A stretch of DNA of 64,000 nucleotides from Mucilaginibacter rubeus (GCF_003286415.2 NZ_CP043450.1:1550001-1614000); one strand, 5' to 3'; counted from the first letter of the stretch, positions 52,639-63,079 are shown. The notes: generated by a model from the letters alone, not told the origin. Translations and numbers: made by a program.

Positions 52639-55600
52639 TTACCAGCCCGGCGTAAAGCCTAAGCCAAACAGTGGTTTTTTCACATCGCTACGGTTAAACG
52701 GAACAGCCAGGTAAGGTTCCAAAATAAATGCGCCAAAAACGTTGATACGTAATGAGATACCCGCACTTAATGCAGGAACTCGGCCGTACAGGTTTTGAGT
52801 AGTTACAGTGCCATTGCTATCAGTAAACTCCTGCTGACCGATTACCGGAGGATCTTTCTGGAAATAAATATGATCACCTGCATTCCAGGCTAAACCTGCA
52901 TCAAAAAACAAGTTAAGATCGGTAAACAGGAATTTCGATTTTATGGCAGCCAATTTTTCAGGACCGGTAAACGGTAAACGTACCTCGAAATTAAATACCG
53001 CTAAACGGCTGCCTGATAACTGATCGATAGTGAAACCGTTGGTTGTGGCTTTGCCGTTATTATAAAATGTTTGCCCTTCATAGCCCCTGATATAAAAAGG
53101 ATAACCCACAAATAATGGGTAAAGCCCTTTGTCATCGCCAAACCTGCCTGTTGCAAAAAAGCGGGCTGCAAATGTAACCGGGGCGGTACGCACGTATTTC
53201 CTTACGTCAATTGTTGGCGAAAAAAAGCGGTAAGTACCAAAGTTATAACCGGCTTCCAGCCTGTACCTGAAACCGTTTAACGGTGCGGTAACGCCAAAAA
53301 ACGAGTTATCACCAATTAACGCCGTTGAAAGGGTTAAAATAGAATAAGCCTTTAAATTATAGAAATAAGTAGAACCGTAGTTTTGATTAAGTGTTGCCGA
53401 TTCCTCGTCATTAGGGATCTTTTTCCTGTCAGATGAGATGTAATTACCGATGTTTACTTGTTGTTTCCCATTCACTACCGTGGTATCAAGCAGGTAGGAA
53501 TCGCTGTAACGGTCAACACGATAATAGTTGTGTGATGCCGCTCCACTAACTTCAAAGCGAGTTGTTCTTGAGATAGGGTAAGAGGTAAATACCCTGCCCG
53601 CGTCTTCAAAGTTGCGGATGATGTCGATGTTATCAGAATAAACCGTTTGGTTCTTCCCGTTTACGTTTCTTGTTGGGTAAGTGGTTGTATTAAAACCAAA
53701 CTGGTAGGGAATATGCGAAACACCCACCCCCAGGTTCCAGCGGCCGGTTTGGTTTACATAGGTCACGGCAGCGCCCGAATCATAGATCTGCCCGTTTACC
53801 GAAGCTGCGGCAAAGATCTGGTTACGGCCCAAAATATCGCTGAATACGCCCTGGATACCACTTGAAAGGCTTGTACCGTAGAAGTTACTCACACCCACGC
53901 CAATACCGCTACCGGCCAGGTAATCCAGCTTAAATTTTGAACGGAATGGGATAGCCTTAACCGAATCGGTTGGGATTTTACGATAAGCCAGGAAGTTATT
54001 CAGGTTGGAGTTAATAAGATCAACGCCTACAGAACGATTTGGCGGCAATGTGCCCGCCGCAAAATTAACATCGCCCGGCTGTACTACAATGGGTGTAAAA
54101 TCGGATGCTTTGGCATTGTAGATGGAATATTTTTGTGCCCGGTAGTAGGAATAAACCACGTCATCGTGATTAGAAATGCTCAATGCCGGAGAATACTCTG
54201 TGATACCCGAAATACCGGTGAACAGGTTAGTCATCTGGTCTATCTGCCCGGTAGCTGTAGTATATCGATACAAATTACGGAAGCCATCCCGGTTTGACAG
54301 GAAATAGATCTGTTTGCCATCAGCCGAATATTGCGGGTTCAGGTTGTTGGCACCATTAAAGATCTTGATATCGGTTACTTTTCCAGTTGCCAGGTCAAGC
54401 TCGGCAAGGTTGAAAGGGATATCCTGCTCAAGGCTTTGATCGTAAGTGGTTCTGTCGCTCGAGAAGATGATCTTTTTACCATCAGGCGAATAGCTTGGCT
54501 GATAATCGGAATATTTATCGTTAGTAAGCTGGGTGATCTTTTTGGTATCGAAGTTATAAGAATACAAATCACTCTGCCCTTCAACCAGGCCCTGGAAAAC
54601 TATATCCTTGCCATTCGGCGACCATGACAGGTTACTAAACTGTTCAACCTGTTCCATGGAGAAGTCGTCAATCACATTGCCGCTTTTAAGATCGACAACA
54701 TCGAGTTTATTACGTCCCTTACTAAATACACTAAAGGCAAACTTGCTTCCATCCGGCGACCATGCACCTGCCGACTCAATGAAGTTAAACTCATCAATAT
54801 GGGTATTGGACACCTTGCTGGTGAGCTTTCTCAAGATTCGACCGGTTTTGGCGTCGGCCAGGTAAAGGTCAATACTAAATAGGCTCTTGGCCGATAGGAA
54901 GGCTACATATTTACCATCCGGACTTACAGAAGGCGCAACCACCAGGTCGCCGCCGTTTTTGCTATCAATGAGTTTTATGCCCTTAGGTGTTTGCGTGGTG
55001 TCCTTTAAAAACGGCTTATAAGTGGCCTCAATTGAGTTTTTCCAAAGGCGGGAGAGCGTACGATCGTCATAACCGAATGTCCGCCTGATGCCATATTCCA
55101 AACCAAATTTGGCCGCGTTTTTAAAGAAGGGCACTATAACCGTATCGCCATAAGTTGAACCTATGAACGACCAGAATGCCTCGCCATAACGATACGGGAA
55201 ATATTTGCTGCTCTCAGTAAGGTCACGCACCGAAGGGATATCATGGTTCAGGTAAGCATCACGCATCCACATGGCTGTGTAAGTATCCTTTTTACCTAAT
55301 GAAAGGTATTCGGCCATACCCTCAATCATCCACAGCGGAATGTTATTTATATTTTCATACTCGGATGAATCATGCCCCATCAGCAAGCGGTACTGGAAAG
55401 CGTGCACCAACTCGTGGCCAATTACGTGCCTTGTGGTTTGGTTGGTTTCCATTACGGGCATCACCACACGGTTTTTAAGGCCCTCCGTAACACCGCCTGT
55501 ACCTACGCCTATCTCGCCATCGATAGCGGTAGTTTGCTGGAAATCGGGGTGATTGGCGTATAGTATAATGGGGTTGGCATGTTTAAAGGTATCCCTGAAA

Positions 55601-55854
55601 ACCTGCTGGTGCAGGGTATACCACAGCTCACTTTCCTGGGCAAAACGCTTCACCATGCTATCGTTTTTCAGATAGTAGTAAATTTCAAAGTGAGGGGTTT
55701 TGTAAACGTTAAACTTGAGGTTTTTATATCTTACTTTGTTTTGGCCAAAGTATTGGGCCTGAGCGTTGGTGCCAATCAACAGCGAGCCAACTATACAAAA
55801 TAATACAATGGTGTGCTTTTTAACTCTATTGAAAAGTGAGTAAACTTTATTCAT
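52639..55854 (-). CDS. Gluzincin metalloprotease-like, TolB-propeller and outer-membrane barrel protein
   Basis: 1071 residues with signal peptide (LLIGTNAQAQ). Residues about 35-270 form a gluzincin domain: HELVH (147-151) with WMIEGMAEY (Glu178) downstream. Residues about 300-590 are a six-bladed TolB-like propeller (SPDGKYVAFLS, SPDGSKFAFSV, SPNGKDIVFQG, SPDGKKIIFSS, SADGKQIYFLS). From about 640 a D15-like barrel follows and ends LAVPFNRSDVKKPLFGLGFTPGW. All domains appear intact. The three-domain fusion is known in Bacteroidota but not characterised. It could be a surface protease or assembly factor. Confidence 0.82.
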   Translation of the reverse strand: MNKVYSLFNRVKKHTIVLFCIVGSLLIGTNAQAQYFGQNKVRYKNLKFNVYKTPHFEIYYYLKNDSMVKRFAQESELWYTLHQQVFRDTFKHANPIILYANHPDFQQTTAIDGEIGVGTGGVTEGLKNRVVMPVMETNQTTRHVIGHELVHAFQYRLLMGHDSSEYENINNIPLWMIEGMAEYLSLGKKDTYTAMWMRDAYLNHDIPSVRDLTESSKYFPYRYGEAFWSFIGSTYGDTVIVPFFKNAAKFGLEYGIRRTFGYDDRTLSRLWKNSIEATYKPFLKDTTQTPKGIKLIDSKNGGDLVVAPSVSPDGKYVAFLSAKSLFSIDLYLADAKTGRILRKLTSKVSNTHIDEFNFIESAGAWSPDGSKFAFSVFSKGRNKLDVVDLKSGNVIDDFSMEQVEQFSNLSWSPNGKDIVFQGLVEGQSDLYSYNFDTKKITQLTNDKYSDYQPSYSPDGKKIIFSSDRTTYDQSLEQDIPFNLAELDLATGKVTDIKIFNGANNLNPQYSADGKQIYFLSNRDGFRNLYRYTTATGQIDQMTNLFTGISGITEYSPALSISNHDDVVYSYYRAQKYSIYNAKASDFTPIVVQPGDVNFAAGTLPPNRSVGVDLINSNLNNFLAYRKIPTDSVKAIPFRSKFKLDYLAGSGIGVGVSNFYGTSLSSGIQGVFSDILGRNQIFAAASVNGQIYDSGAAVTYVNQTGRWNLGVGVSHIPYQFGFNTTTYPTRNVNGKNQTVYSDNIDIIRNFEDAGRVFTSYPISRTTRFEVSGAASHNYYRVDRYSDSYLLDTTVVNGKQQVNIGNYISSDRKKIPNDEESATLNQNYGSTYFYNLKAYSILTLSTALIGDNSFFGVTAPLNGFRYRLEAGYNFGTYRFFSPTIDVRKYVRTAPVTFAARFFATGRFGDDKGLYPLFVGYPFYIRGYEGQTFYNNGKATTNGFTIDQLSGSRLAVFNFEVRLPFTGPEKLAAIKSKFLFTDLNLFFDAGLAWNAGDHIYFQKDPPVIGQQEFTDSNGTVTTQNLYGRVPALSAGISLRINVFGAFILEPYLAVPFNRSDVKKPLFGLGFTPGW

Positions 55855-55886
55855 ATTATTTAATAAATAGATATGGCTAATTTAAC

Positions 55887-55925
55887 AAAATAAGGTTGCT
55901 CTTAATTAAAAAACAACCTTATTCA
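55887..55925 (-). terminator. Terminator-like hairpin after the PBP1A gene
   Basis: taaggttg (55891-55898) and caacctta (55914-55921) are inverted copies. Read on minus, a TTTTGTT tail follows. It lies about 45 nt past the PBP1A stop. Confidence 0.5.
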
Positions 55926-55964
55926 TTTTCTCTTCATTAACAGAAAGTAAGCGCCGATAATCTT

Positions 55965-58292
55965 TTATTTATTACCCGGCGGTGTGTTTTCCGGGTTTTC
56001 CGGATTGTTTTCCTGTACAGGTGTTACGCCGGTTGTGTCAATAGGATTGCTTAAGCTATCTGTTGAAGTTGTGTCTTCCTCAATATGTGGCGATGGGCAA
56101 TTATATGTCTTAGTGATCTTGCTCCACGGTTTAGGGAATGGCCCATAAGTATATCCAAGCGATTTATCAGCATAAACCCTTTCCATAAAGCTGCCGAAGA
56201 TAGGCAGGGCGGTGTGTGAGCCTTCGCCTGTTTCGGATGTGGTAAAGTGTACTGAGCGGTCATCGGCACCAACCCAAACACCGGTTACCAGGTCTTTAGT
56301 GATGCCCATGTACCAGCCGTCAACATAGTCCGACGATGTACCGGTTTTGCCACCAATCTGGTTGTCTTTTTTCCAAAGGCCGTTGTATTCCCAAAGCGCC
56401 TGTGAAGTGCCGCCCGGTTCTTCCATACCGCCACGGAACATGTATAGCATCAGCCACGCAGTTTCTTCGCTTAATACTTTCTCGGTTTTAAGCTTAAATT
56501 CCTGTATTACGTTACCCTGCTGATCGGTGATCTTTGTTACCAGCAGCGGGTCAAGTTTTTCGCCTTTGTTCAGGAAGGTACTGTATGCCCTTACCATTTC
56601 ATAAACAGAAACATCGTTTGATCCTAAGGATACTGATGGAACCGATTTGAGCGGACTTTCGATACCGCAACGGTGAGCGTATTCAACAATTTTATCCCAG
56701 CCTACTTTTTCGGTTAGCTGCGCCGTGATGGAGTTTACGGATTTACCCATGGCCCAACGCAATGACATTTCGCGGTAAGAAAAATGAAAATCGGCATTGT
56801 TTGGCTCCCAAACTTTATCTTCACCGTTGTCTTTGTATTTGATAGATACCGGTTTGTCGGTAAACTTATCACAAGGGGTGAACCCATTATCAAGAGCGGT
56901 TAAATAAGCGAAAGGTTTAAAGGTTGAACCTGCCTGCCTGCGGCTTTGGTTTACGTGATCGTAATTGAAGAAACGGTGATCGATACCGCCAATCCAAACC
57001 TTTATTTTGCCGGTTGATGGCTCGAGGGTCATCATGCCGGTGTTCAGGATCTTGGCATAGTATTTTATCGAGTCGATGGTAGAGAAGGTTGTATCCCGTT
57101 CGCCATGCCAGGTGAACACCTTCATCTTTTTCTTGGTTTTGAAGTAGTCCTGGATCTTTACGGTATCACCGTTATATTTTTTTTCCAGCAACTTATAAAT
57201 ACCTAAGCGTTGCTCGTTTTTCAGGATAAAATCTTTGATCTCAACACCTTTTGAATCGCGCCATGGGTTTTTGTTTCCCCATAGGTTATAAAAGCGTTTT
57301 TGGAGCATCTTCATCTTCTCGGCAACGGCTTCTTCGGCATATTGCTGCATTTTTGAATCGATGGTGGTATAGATCTTCAATCCATCCTCATAAAGGTTGT
57401 AATCGTTATCCTTGCACCATTTATCCAGCCATTTTTCAACAGCGCGGCGCAGGTATGAGTCGCCGTGCGAGTCATCTTCCACATAGCTTAGGTCAAGGCC
57501 GAGCGGTAATGCTACGTTAGTTTTAAATTGGTCGGCTGTGAGGTATTTATATTTCTCCATTTGCCCCAAAACGGTGTTGCGCCTTTCGATAGCACGTTGC
57601 GGGTTTTTAATGGGATTGTAGTTTGAGGTAGCTTTAAGCATACCGATAAGTAATGCTGATTCGGCTGGATTTAAAGTGCCCGGCTGCTTGTTGAAGTATT
57701 TTAATGACGCCGTTTTTATACCATACGTATTATTGCCGAACGGAACTGTATTGAAATACAGGGTTAATATTTGCTGTTTGCTGTAAACGTGCTCAATTTT
57801 AAAGGCGGTAAGCCATTCCTTACACTTATAAACAACCGTGCGCAATACCGGAATATGCTTAATTATCCCTTGCGATTTCTTTTTACGTGTTTCAAAAAGG
57901 TTTTTGGCCAGCTGCTGGGTGATGGTACTGGCACCCCTTTTATCACCTTTGGCAGTTGAAAGTACACTCGTGAAAAAGGAGTAAAAATCTACACCGCCAT
58001 GACTGTAAAAACGTGCGTCTTCTGTGGCTACAAGGGCATTTACAAGGTTAGGGGAGATTTCTTTAAATTCGATAGGCGAGCGGTTTTCCTTATAATACTG
58101 ACCAATCAGTTTACCGTCGGCCGTATAAACTTCCGATCCTACCGAAAGTACGGGGCTTTTAATGTCCTGCATGTCAGGAGAGTATCCGAAAAGTCCAAGG
58201 AAATTAAGTTCTATCGAACAGAAAAAAAAGATAATGAAGTATATTAATATGACGAAATATCTTAAAAAGCGATTGCGTATACGTCTGAACAT
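55965..58292 (-). CDS. Penicillin-binding protein 1A, bifunctional transglycosylase/transpeptidase
   Basis: 775 residues. One N-terminal membrane anchor (residues about 10-30). GT51 transglycosylase: catalytic Glu in ATEDARFYSHGGVDF, GASTITQQLAKNLF and the further ERRNTVLGQM segment. Transpeptidase: STFK (Ser456, Lys459), SVN, and GGKTGTSSDYVDGWYMG. The C-terminus is a Pro/Asn/Thr-rich disordered tail. It polymerises and crosslinks peptidoglycan. It looks full-length. Confidence 0.93.
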   Translation of the reverse strand: MFRRIRNRFLRYFVILIYFIIFFFCSIELNFLGLFGYSPDMQDIKSPVLSVGSEVYTADGKLIGQYYKENRSPIEFKEISPNLVNALVATEDARFYSHGGVDFYSFFTSVLSTAKGDKRGASTITQQLAKNLFETRKKKSQGIIKHIPVLRTVVYKCKEWLTAFKIEHVYSKQQILTLYFNTVPFGNNTYGIKTASLKYFNKQPGTLNPAESALLIGMLKATSNYNPIKNPQRAIERRNTVLGQMEKYKYLTADQFKTNVALPLGLDLSYVEDDSHGDSYLRRAVEKWLDKWCKDNDYNLYEDGLKIYTTIDSKMQQYAEEAVAEKMKMLQKRFYNLWGNKNPWRDSKGVEIKDFILKNEQRLGIYKLLEKKYNGDTVKIQDYFKTKKKMKVFTWHGERDTTFSTIDSIKYYAKILNTGMMTLEPSTGKIKVWIGGIDHRFFNYDHVNQSRRQAGSTFKPFAYLTALDNGFTPCDKFTDKPVSIKYKDNGEDKVWEPNNADFHFSYREMSLRWAMGKSVNSITAQLTEKVGWDKIVEYAHRCGIESPLKSVPSVSLGSNDVSVYEMVRAYSTFLNKGEKLDPLLVTKITDQQGNVIQEFKLKTEKVLSEETAWLMLYMFRGGMEEPGGTSQALWEYNGLWKKDNQIGGKTGTSSDYVDGWYMGITKDLVTGVWVGADDRSVHFTTSETGEGSHTALPIFGSFMERVYADKSLGYTYGPFPKPWSKITKTYNCPSPHIEEDTTSTDSLSNPIDTTGVTPVQENNPENPENTPPGNK

Positions 58293-58543
58293 TGGGTAAA
58301 GATGAAAAATTATAGCACTACATCATAATGCTGTTTGACAAATATAAACAACGTAAAATAATCAGGTAAATTTTAGGTTAACACTGGTATGATACATATT
58401 TATGATGTGCAAAGTACACAATAAATAAATCAAAAGCATTTCGGATCAAAAAAAGAGGATTTTTGCTATTTACCGGTTAGGTTTAAACCGGGTTACCAAA
58501 ACATTATTCAGTTTTTTTATATTTTGTGTAGATACCTAATAAT

Positions 58544-59422
58544 ATGAAGAATCTTACCGAACAATTTAAAGTAAAAAGCGATACCAAGTTTTCGCTGAGT
58601 GACTATGATCCCGCGTTTAGCGATGGTTATGAAAAGGAAGATGCCCGCGCTGTATTAACGGAGCTGATAGGCGAAACTTTTAAATTGCAGGCCCAGCTTT
58701 ATGCCTCCAATAATTATTCATTGCTCATTATTTTTCAGGCGATGGACGCGGCCGGGAAAGATAGTGCCATAGCGCACACCATGTCGGGCTTAAATCCGCA
58801 GGGTTGCCAGGTTTATAGTTTTAAACAACCAAGTTCTGAGGACTACGATCACGACTTTTTATGGCGACACTATAAAGCTCTGCCCGAAAGCGGACGGATA
58901 GGTATTCATAACCGGTCGCACTATGAAAATGTGCTGGTAGTTAAGGTGCATCCCGAACTTGCTTTAAAGGAGAATAATCCTTACATAAAGGATGTGAAAG
59001 ATATCGACAAGAAGTTTTGGGAACAACGGTATGAGAGTATCCGAAATTTTGAAAAGCATATCCATAACAACGGTACTATTGTGATCAAGTTTTTCCTGAA
59101 TGTATCCAAACAGGAACAAAAGAAACGGTTTTTAAAACGGATAGACAACCCTGCAAAGAATTGGAAATTTCAGGCCAGCGATATCACGGAACGGGAACAT
59201 TGGGATGAATATATGAGCGCTTATGAAAAAGCCATTAATGAGACATCAACAGATGATTGCCCATGGTATGTGATCCCGGCAGATAAAAAATGGTTTACCC
59301 GCATCGCTATTTCAACAATAATACATGATACCTTGAAGGGTTTGAAACTGGAGTTCCCGGTTTTACCTAAAGAGGAAATGGAAAAGCTGCAGGAAGCTAA
59401 GCAGTTGTTGGAAAAGCAATGA
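58544..59422 (+). CDS. PPK2-family polyphosphate:nucleotide phosphotransferase
   Basis: 292 residues. Walker A AAGKDS (69-74), Walker B-like and lid motifs IGIHNRSHYENVLVVKVHPE and KHIHNNGTIVIKFFLNVSKQEQKKRFLKRIDNPAKNWKF. Length fits single-domain PPK2. It uses polyphosphate to phosphorylate ADP or GDP (class I) or AMP. The class cannot be decided from sequence by eye. A single gene. Confidence 0.9.
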   Translation: MKNLTEQFKVKSDTKFSLSDYDPAFSDGYEKEDARAVLTELIGETFKLQAQLYASNNYSLLIIFQAMDAAGKDSAIAHTMSGLNPQGCQVYSFKQPSSEDYDHDFLWRHYKALPESGRIGIHNRSHYENVLVVKVHPELALKENNPYIKDVKDIDKKFWEQRYESIRNFEKHIHNNGTIVIKFFLNVSKQEQKKRFLKRIDNPAKNWKFQASDITEREHWDEYMSAYEKAINETSTDDCPWYVIPADKKWFTRIAISTIIHDTLKGLKLEFPVLPKEEMEKLQEAKQLLEKQ

Positions 59423-59433
59423 ACTAAGTGCAA

Positions 59434-59466
59434 AGCCTTACGAAGTTTTTAAAACTTCGTAAGGCT
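59434..59466. terminator. Perfect palindrome between convergent PPK2 and DUF4870-like genes
   Basis: agccttacgaagttt pairs with aaacttcgtaaggct around a short TTA-type centre (15-bp stem). It lacks an external T-run, but the A/T centre and position suit transcription stop on both strands. Confidence 0.6.
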
Positions 59467-59483
59467 GGAATATTAATAAAAGT

Positions 59484-59852
59484 TTAAATGCCTGAAAACA
59501 TATTTTGGGCAGGCTCGCCGATAAGTGGCATTGGTTTTCTTTCGCCGTTAATTGCGCCGAGTAAACCGATGATCCAGATGATCAGCAACCCCAGGCGGAT
59601 GATCCAAAGGATGGATGCGCCAATAAATATCCCTGATGTTACAAAGGCTATGCCTATAAGAAAACCGGCAACCCACGAAATAAGGATTGAAACAAGATGA
59701 AACAATAAGGTTTGTCTCATTTGGTAGGATGCAAGCGGGGTTTTATTGTTGATGTATAATGCAAAATAAGCAATGAGCCACCCAATAAGCGTAAAATAAC
59801 TAATGATGCCGGCGGTCTTACCGTCGTCAGTTGTTGGTTTGTAATTTTCCAT
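59484..59852 (-). CDS. DUF4870-like small membrane protein
   Basis: 122 residues. Charged N-terminus, then three to four hydrophobic segments; the pattern DDGKTAGIISYFTLIGWLIAYF and SYQMRQTLLFHLVSILISWV is typical of the DUF4870/Tic20-like family. LLIIWIIGLLGAINGERKPMPLIGE closes the chain. Function unknown. Confidence 0.8.
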   Translation of the reverse strand: MENYKPTTDDGKTAGIISYFTLIGWLIAYFALYINNKTPLASYQMRQTLLFHLVSILISWVAGFLIGIAFVTSGIFIGASILWIIRLGLLIIWIIGLLGAINGERKPMPLIGEPAQNMFSGI

Positions 59853-59877
59853 GTGTGGTAAAGTTTTTTTGTATACA

Positions 59878-59926
59878 GCTAACCATTTAAAAATGAAATA
59901 GTTTTATCCATTTTTAAATGGTTAGC
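59878..59926. repeat. 18-bp perfect inverted repeat (large hairpin)
   Basis: gctaaccatttaaaaatg (59878-59895) and catttttaaatggttagc (59909-59926) with a 13-nt loop, 51 nt past the GH92 stop and 26 nt upstream of the DUF4870-like start. It may be a terminator for GH92 or a regulatory hairpin. Confidence 0.6.
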
Positions 59927-59976
59927 CACAGCAAAACTTCATTCATCTGCACATCTGAAATCCGCACATCCAAAAA

Positions 59977-62900
59977 TCACTCCACCGTTATTTCATCAGT
60001 AAAAATATACGACTGGCTGCCTTTGTTTTCATGCCAATCGGGCAGCGGGCCATATTGTTTGGCAATCAGTTTAATGTAACGGGCATTGGTGTTTAATGGT
60101 GCGGTAAATTCCTGTGTTTGTACGTTGGTGTCCTTGATATCAACTTTGGTATTAACGGTGGTTGCCAGTTTATAGGTTTTACCATCGTTTGATGTCCAGA
60201 ACTGCACATATTTAGGAAACACGATCCAGGCGCGGCTATCCTGCAGGGCATTAATGCTAATCTGTTTTATAGGCTTAACCGCGCTCATATCAACCACCGC
60301 GATAAAATCTTTACCCTGATAGCCCTGCCAGTTGCCTAAACGCCAGTTGGTAGTTCCGTGCTGCCCGTCAATTAATGATTCATCTCCTTTAGCAGGGTAG
60401 TTAGGCAGGTATTTGTTAATTATCGTTAGTTTAATATCGTTACGGAGCTTGATAAAACTTGCCTCGTCAACAAAACTGCTTTTGCCATCTTTTATAGCGA
60501 TGGCTTTTATCGTGATATTATCAGTGATATTGATAGGCTGTGTGTAAAGCGTTGATGAAGCGGTAGGTACAGAGCCATCAAGCGTATAATAGATCTTCGC
60601 GTCGGCATCCTGATCTTTGATCTGGATGCTGAAAGGCTGCTTGAATGATTTGGCCGGCGCTATAATGTAAGGGTTGGCAACAATCAGGTTATCTGTAATC
60701 TTCGAAACCGGTTTTTCCAGGTCCTGGGTAAATATCTTATTGGCCAGCCTGCCGGTAAATACTTCAAAATCTCCGCCTTTAACAACATCGTCGTAATTGA
60801 TGAAAAGCTTACTATATACTTTTTTATCAAGGTTCATGCCCTGCAGGTAAATATTGCTTCGGGTAATACCGGCACCAGGGTTAATAATGCTGAATTTTTT
60901 ACCATTTTCAAGGTTGATCACCGCTTTATCAAACTGAGGTATACCAATCTGAAAATCCTGCTGACCGGGAGCAATATTGTAAATCCCCAATGAACTCATC
61001 ACGTACCAGGCCGACATCTGTCCGCAATCCTCATTTCCGGCTAAGCCATCCGGTTTATTGCTGTATTCTTCGCGCAAAATGCGGCTTACATAAAACTGGG
61101 TTTTATCCGGCGAGTCGGTAAAGTTGTACAGGTAAGCCATGTGGTGGCTTGGCTCGTTACCATGTGCATATTGGCCTATCAAACCGGCTACATCCGGAAT
61201 ATCGCTGCCGCTTAGTTTTGATTGTGTGCTGAATAGCTCATCAAGCTTGTTTTCAAAAGCCTGTTTCCCGCCCATTTTATCAATCAGGGTTTCTACGTCA
61301 TGTGGTACCAAAAATGAATATTGCCAGGAGTTGCCTTCGGTATAATTACCGTTAATTTCCGTAGGGTCAAAAGGCTCCAGCCAGCCGCCGTTTGCGCGGG
61401 CCTGCATAAAGGTGTTCTGGTTGTTGTAAACGTTTTTCCAATATTGGGCACGCTGACTATATTGGGTATAATCGTCGGTTTTGTTGAGCATTTTAGCCAT
61501 CTGCGCAATGCACCAATCGTCGTAAGCGTATTCTAAGGTTTTTGATACAGAGGCGTCTTCTGCATCTGATTGAACCGCCCCGTTTTTGCGGTAATTATCC
61601 AAACCAAACTGGTTGCGGTTTACAGCAGCTTTCATCGCGGTAAATGCTTTCTCGGCATCAAAATCGCGAATGCCTTTAGCATACGCATCCACAATAACCG
61701 GGATAGAATGGTTACCGATCATGCAATAAGTCTCGGTAGTAGCCAGCGGCCATATCGGTAATAAACCACCCTGATCATACATCGCCATAAAGCTTTTGAT
61801 GAAATCAAGTGTGCGTTTGCGGTCTATCAATGTCAGTAGCGGGTTCTCGGCCCTGAAGGTATCCCACAGGGAGAATACCGTGTAATAATCAAATCCCTGA
61901 GCTGTATGTACCTGCTGATCCATGCCCCGGTATTGCCCGTCAACATCGCTGTATATGCTTGGGGCTACCATGCTGTGGTATAGAGCCGTGTAAAAGATGG
62001 TTTGCTTTATTTTAGCATAATCGGGCTGAACTACTTTTTTTGCAGGTGCGGTATAGCTATAAGGCCCTGTACCGCCTACGGCCTGGGTTTGCGAGGATGG
62101 GGCAGGAGCGCCACCTTCAACCTGAATTTTATTGAGTTCGTGGTTCCAGGCTATTTTGGCATCTTTCTGAATCTTTTTAAAATCGAAGTCGGGCACTTCG
62201 GCGTCCAGGTTTTTCAAGGCACCTTCGGCGCTTACCGCAGAGATGCCTACTTTGCTGATCACCTCACCGGGATTATCAAACTGTAAAAACAGCTTGATGT
62301 TTTTGCCCTGTACTTTGCTCTGCCCATTTTGAACCTCGTTATTTAACGCGATACCATAGGTTTTAAAAGGCTTTGAAAACTTGGCATAAAAATATACCTG
62401 TTGTTTATCGGCCCATGATTTCGACATGCGGAAGCCGCGAACCTCATGATCATTTACCACTTCAATCCATGAATCAAGCACTTCATCGCGATGCTGCAGA
62501 TCGATAATAATGTTGGCCTTATCGGTTGATGGATAAGTATAGCGGTGAACGCCCACACGGGTTGTAGCCGTTAGCTCAACGCCGATGTTGTATTTATCGA
62601 GCAGGGTATGATAATAGCCGGGCGTAGCACTTTCATTCTTTTTGCTGAAGTGCGAGCGGTATTCGGTGTTTTTGAATTTAGGATCGCCGGTGGTGGGCAT
62701 AAACAGCACGTCGCAATAATCAGGTACGCCGGTACCGCTTAAGTGTGTATGCGAAAAGCCATAAACCAAACTATCGGTATAATGATAACCCGAGCAGCCG
62801 TCCCAGCCTTCTAACCGGGTATCCGGACTAAGCTGCACCATGCCAAAAGGCATTACCGGGCCGGGGTAGGTGTGCCCATGTCCGCCGGTGCCTATAAAAG

Positions 62901-63024
62901 GATCAACCAGTTGGGCGTAATCCTTATCCTTTTCTTTTTTCTTTTGGGCTGATGAAAGGATTGGGATAGTTAATAAAAAAGCGAGCGGTAAAGCACTGCG
63001 AAACAATGGTTTTATATATGACAT
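59977..63024 (-). CDS. GH92 family alpha-mannosidase with CBM-like C-terminus
   Basis: 1015 residues; signal peptide ending LSSAQ. GH92 domain (about 35-760): DPFIGTGGHGHTYPGPVMPFGMVQLSPDTR, DCDVLF-type strands, and the hallmark AGNEDCGQMSAWYVMSSLGIY. It is followed by a chitobiase/hexosaminidase C-terminal-type domain (PFSIQIKDQDADAKIYYTLDGSVPTAS) and an F5/8C-like domain (about 880-1015). GH92 enzymes are calcium-dependent exo-alpha-mannosidases, mostly alpha-1,2. The gene stands alone, without SusC/SusD. Confidence 0.93.
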   Translation of the reverse strand: MSYIKPLFRSALPLAFLLTIPILSSAQKKKEKDKDYAQLVDPFIGTGGHGHTYPGPVMPFGMVQLSPDTRLEGWDGCSGYHYTDSLVYGFSHTHLSGTGVPDYCDVLFMPTTGDPKFKNTEYRSHFSKKNESATPGYYHTLLDKYNIGVELTATTRVGVHRYTYPSTDKANIIIDLQHRDEVLDSWIEVVNDHEVRGFRMSKSWADKQQVYFYAKFSKPFKTYGIALNNEVQNGQSKVQGKNIKLFLQFDNPGEVISKVGISAVSAEGALKNLDAEVPDFDFKKIQKDAKIAWNHELNKIQVEGGAPAPSSQTQAVGGTGPYSYTAPAKKVVQPDYAKIKQTIFYTALYHSMVAPSIYSDVDGQYRGMDQQVHTAQGFDYYTVFSLWDTFRAENPLLTLIDRKRTLDFIKSFMAMYDQGGLLPIWPLATTETYCMIGNHSIPVIVDAYAKGIRDFDAEKAFTAMKAAVNRNQFGLDNYRKNGAVQSDAEDASVSKTLEYAYDDWCIAQMAKMLNKTDDYTQYSQRAQYWKNVYNNQNTFMQARANGGWLEPFDPTEINGNYTEGNSWQYSFLVPHDVETLIDKMGGKQAFENKLDELFSTQSKLSGSDIPDVAGLIGQYAHGNEPSHHMAYLYNFTDSPDKTQFYVSRILREEYSNKPDGLAGNEDCGQMSAWYVMSSLGIYNIAPGQQDFQIGIPQFDKAVINLENGKKFSIINPGAGITRSNIYLQGMNLDKKVYSKLFINYDDVVKGGDFEVFTGRLANKIFTQDLEKPVSKITDNLIVANPYIIAPAKSFKQPFSIQIKDQDADAKIYYTLDGSVPTASSTLYTQPINITDNITIKAIAIKDGKSSFVDEASFIKLRNDIKLTIINKYLPNYPAKGDESLIDGQHGTTNWRLGNWQGYQGKDFIAVVDMSAVKPIKQISINALQDSRAWIVFPKYVQFWTSNDGKTYKLATTVNTKVDIKDTNVQTQEFTAPLNTNARYIKLIAKQYGPLPDWHENKGSQSYIFTDEITVE

Positions 63025-63079
63025 GTTTACTAAAAAGCTATCGGAGTATTTCCTGCAAATTAAAGTTTTAATGTTGTAA

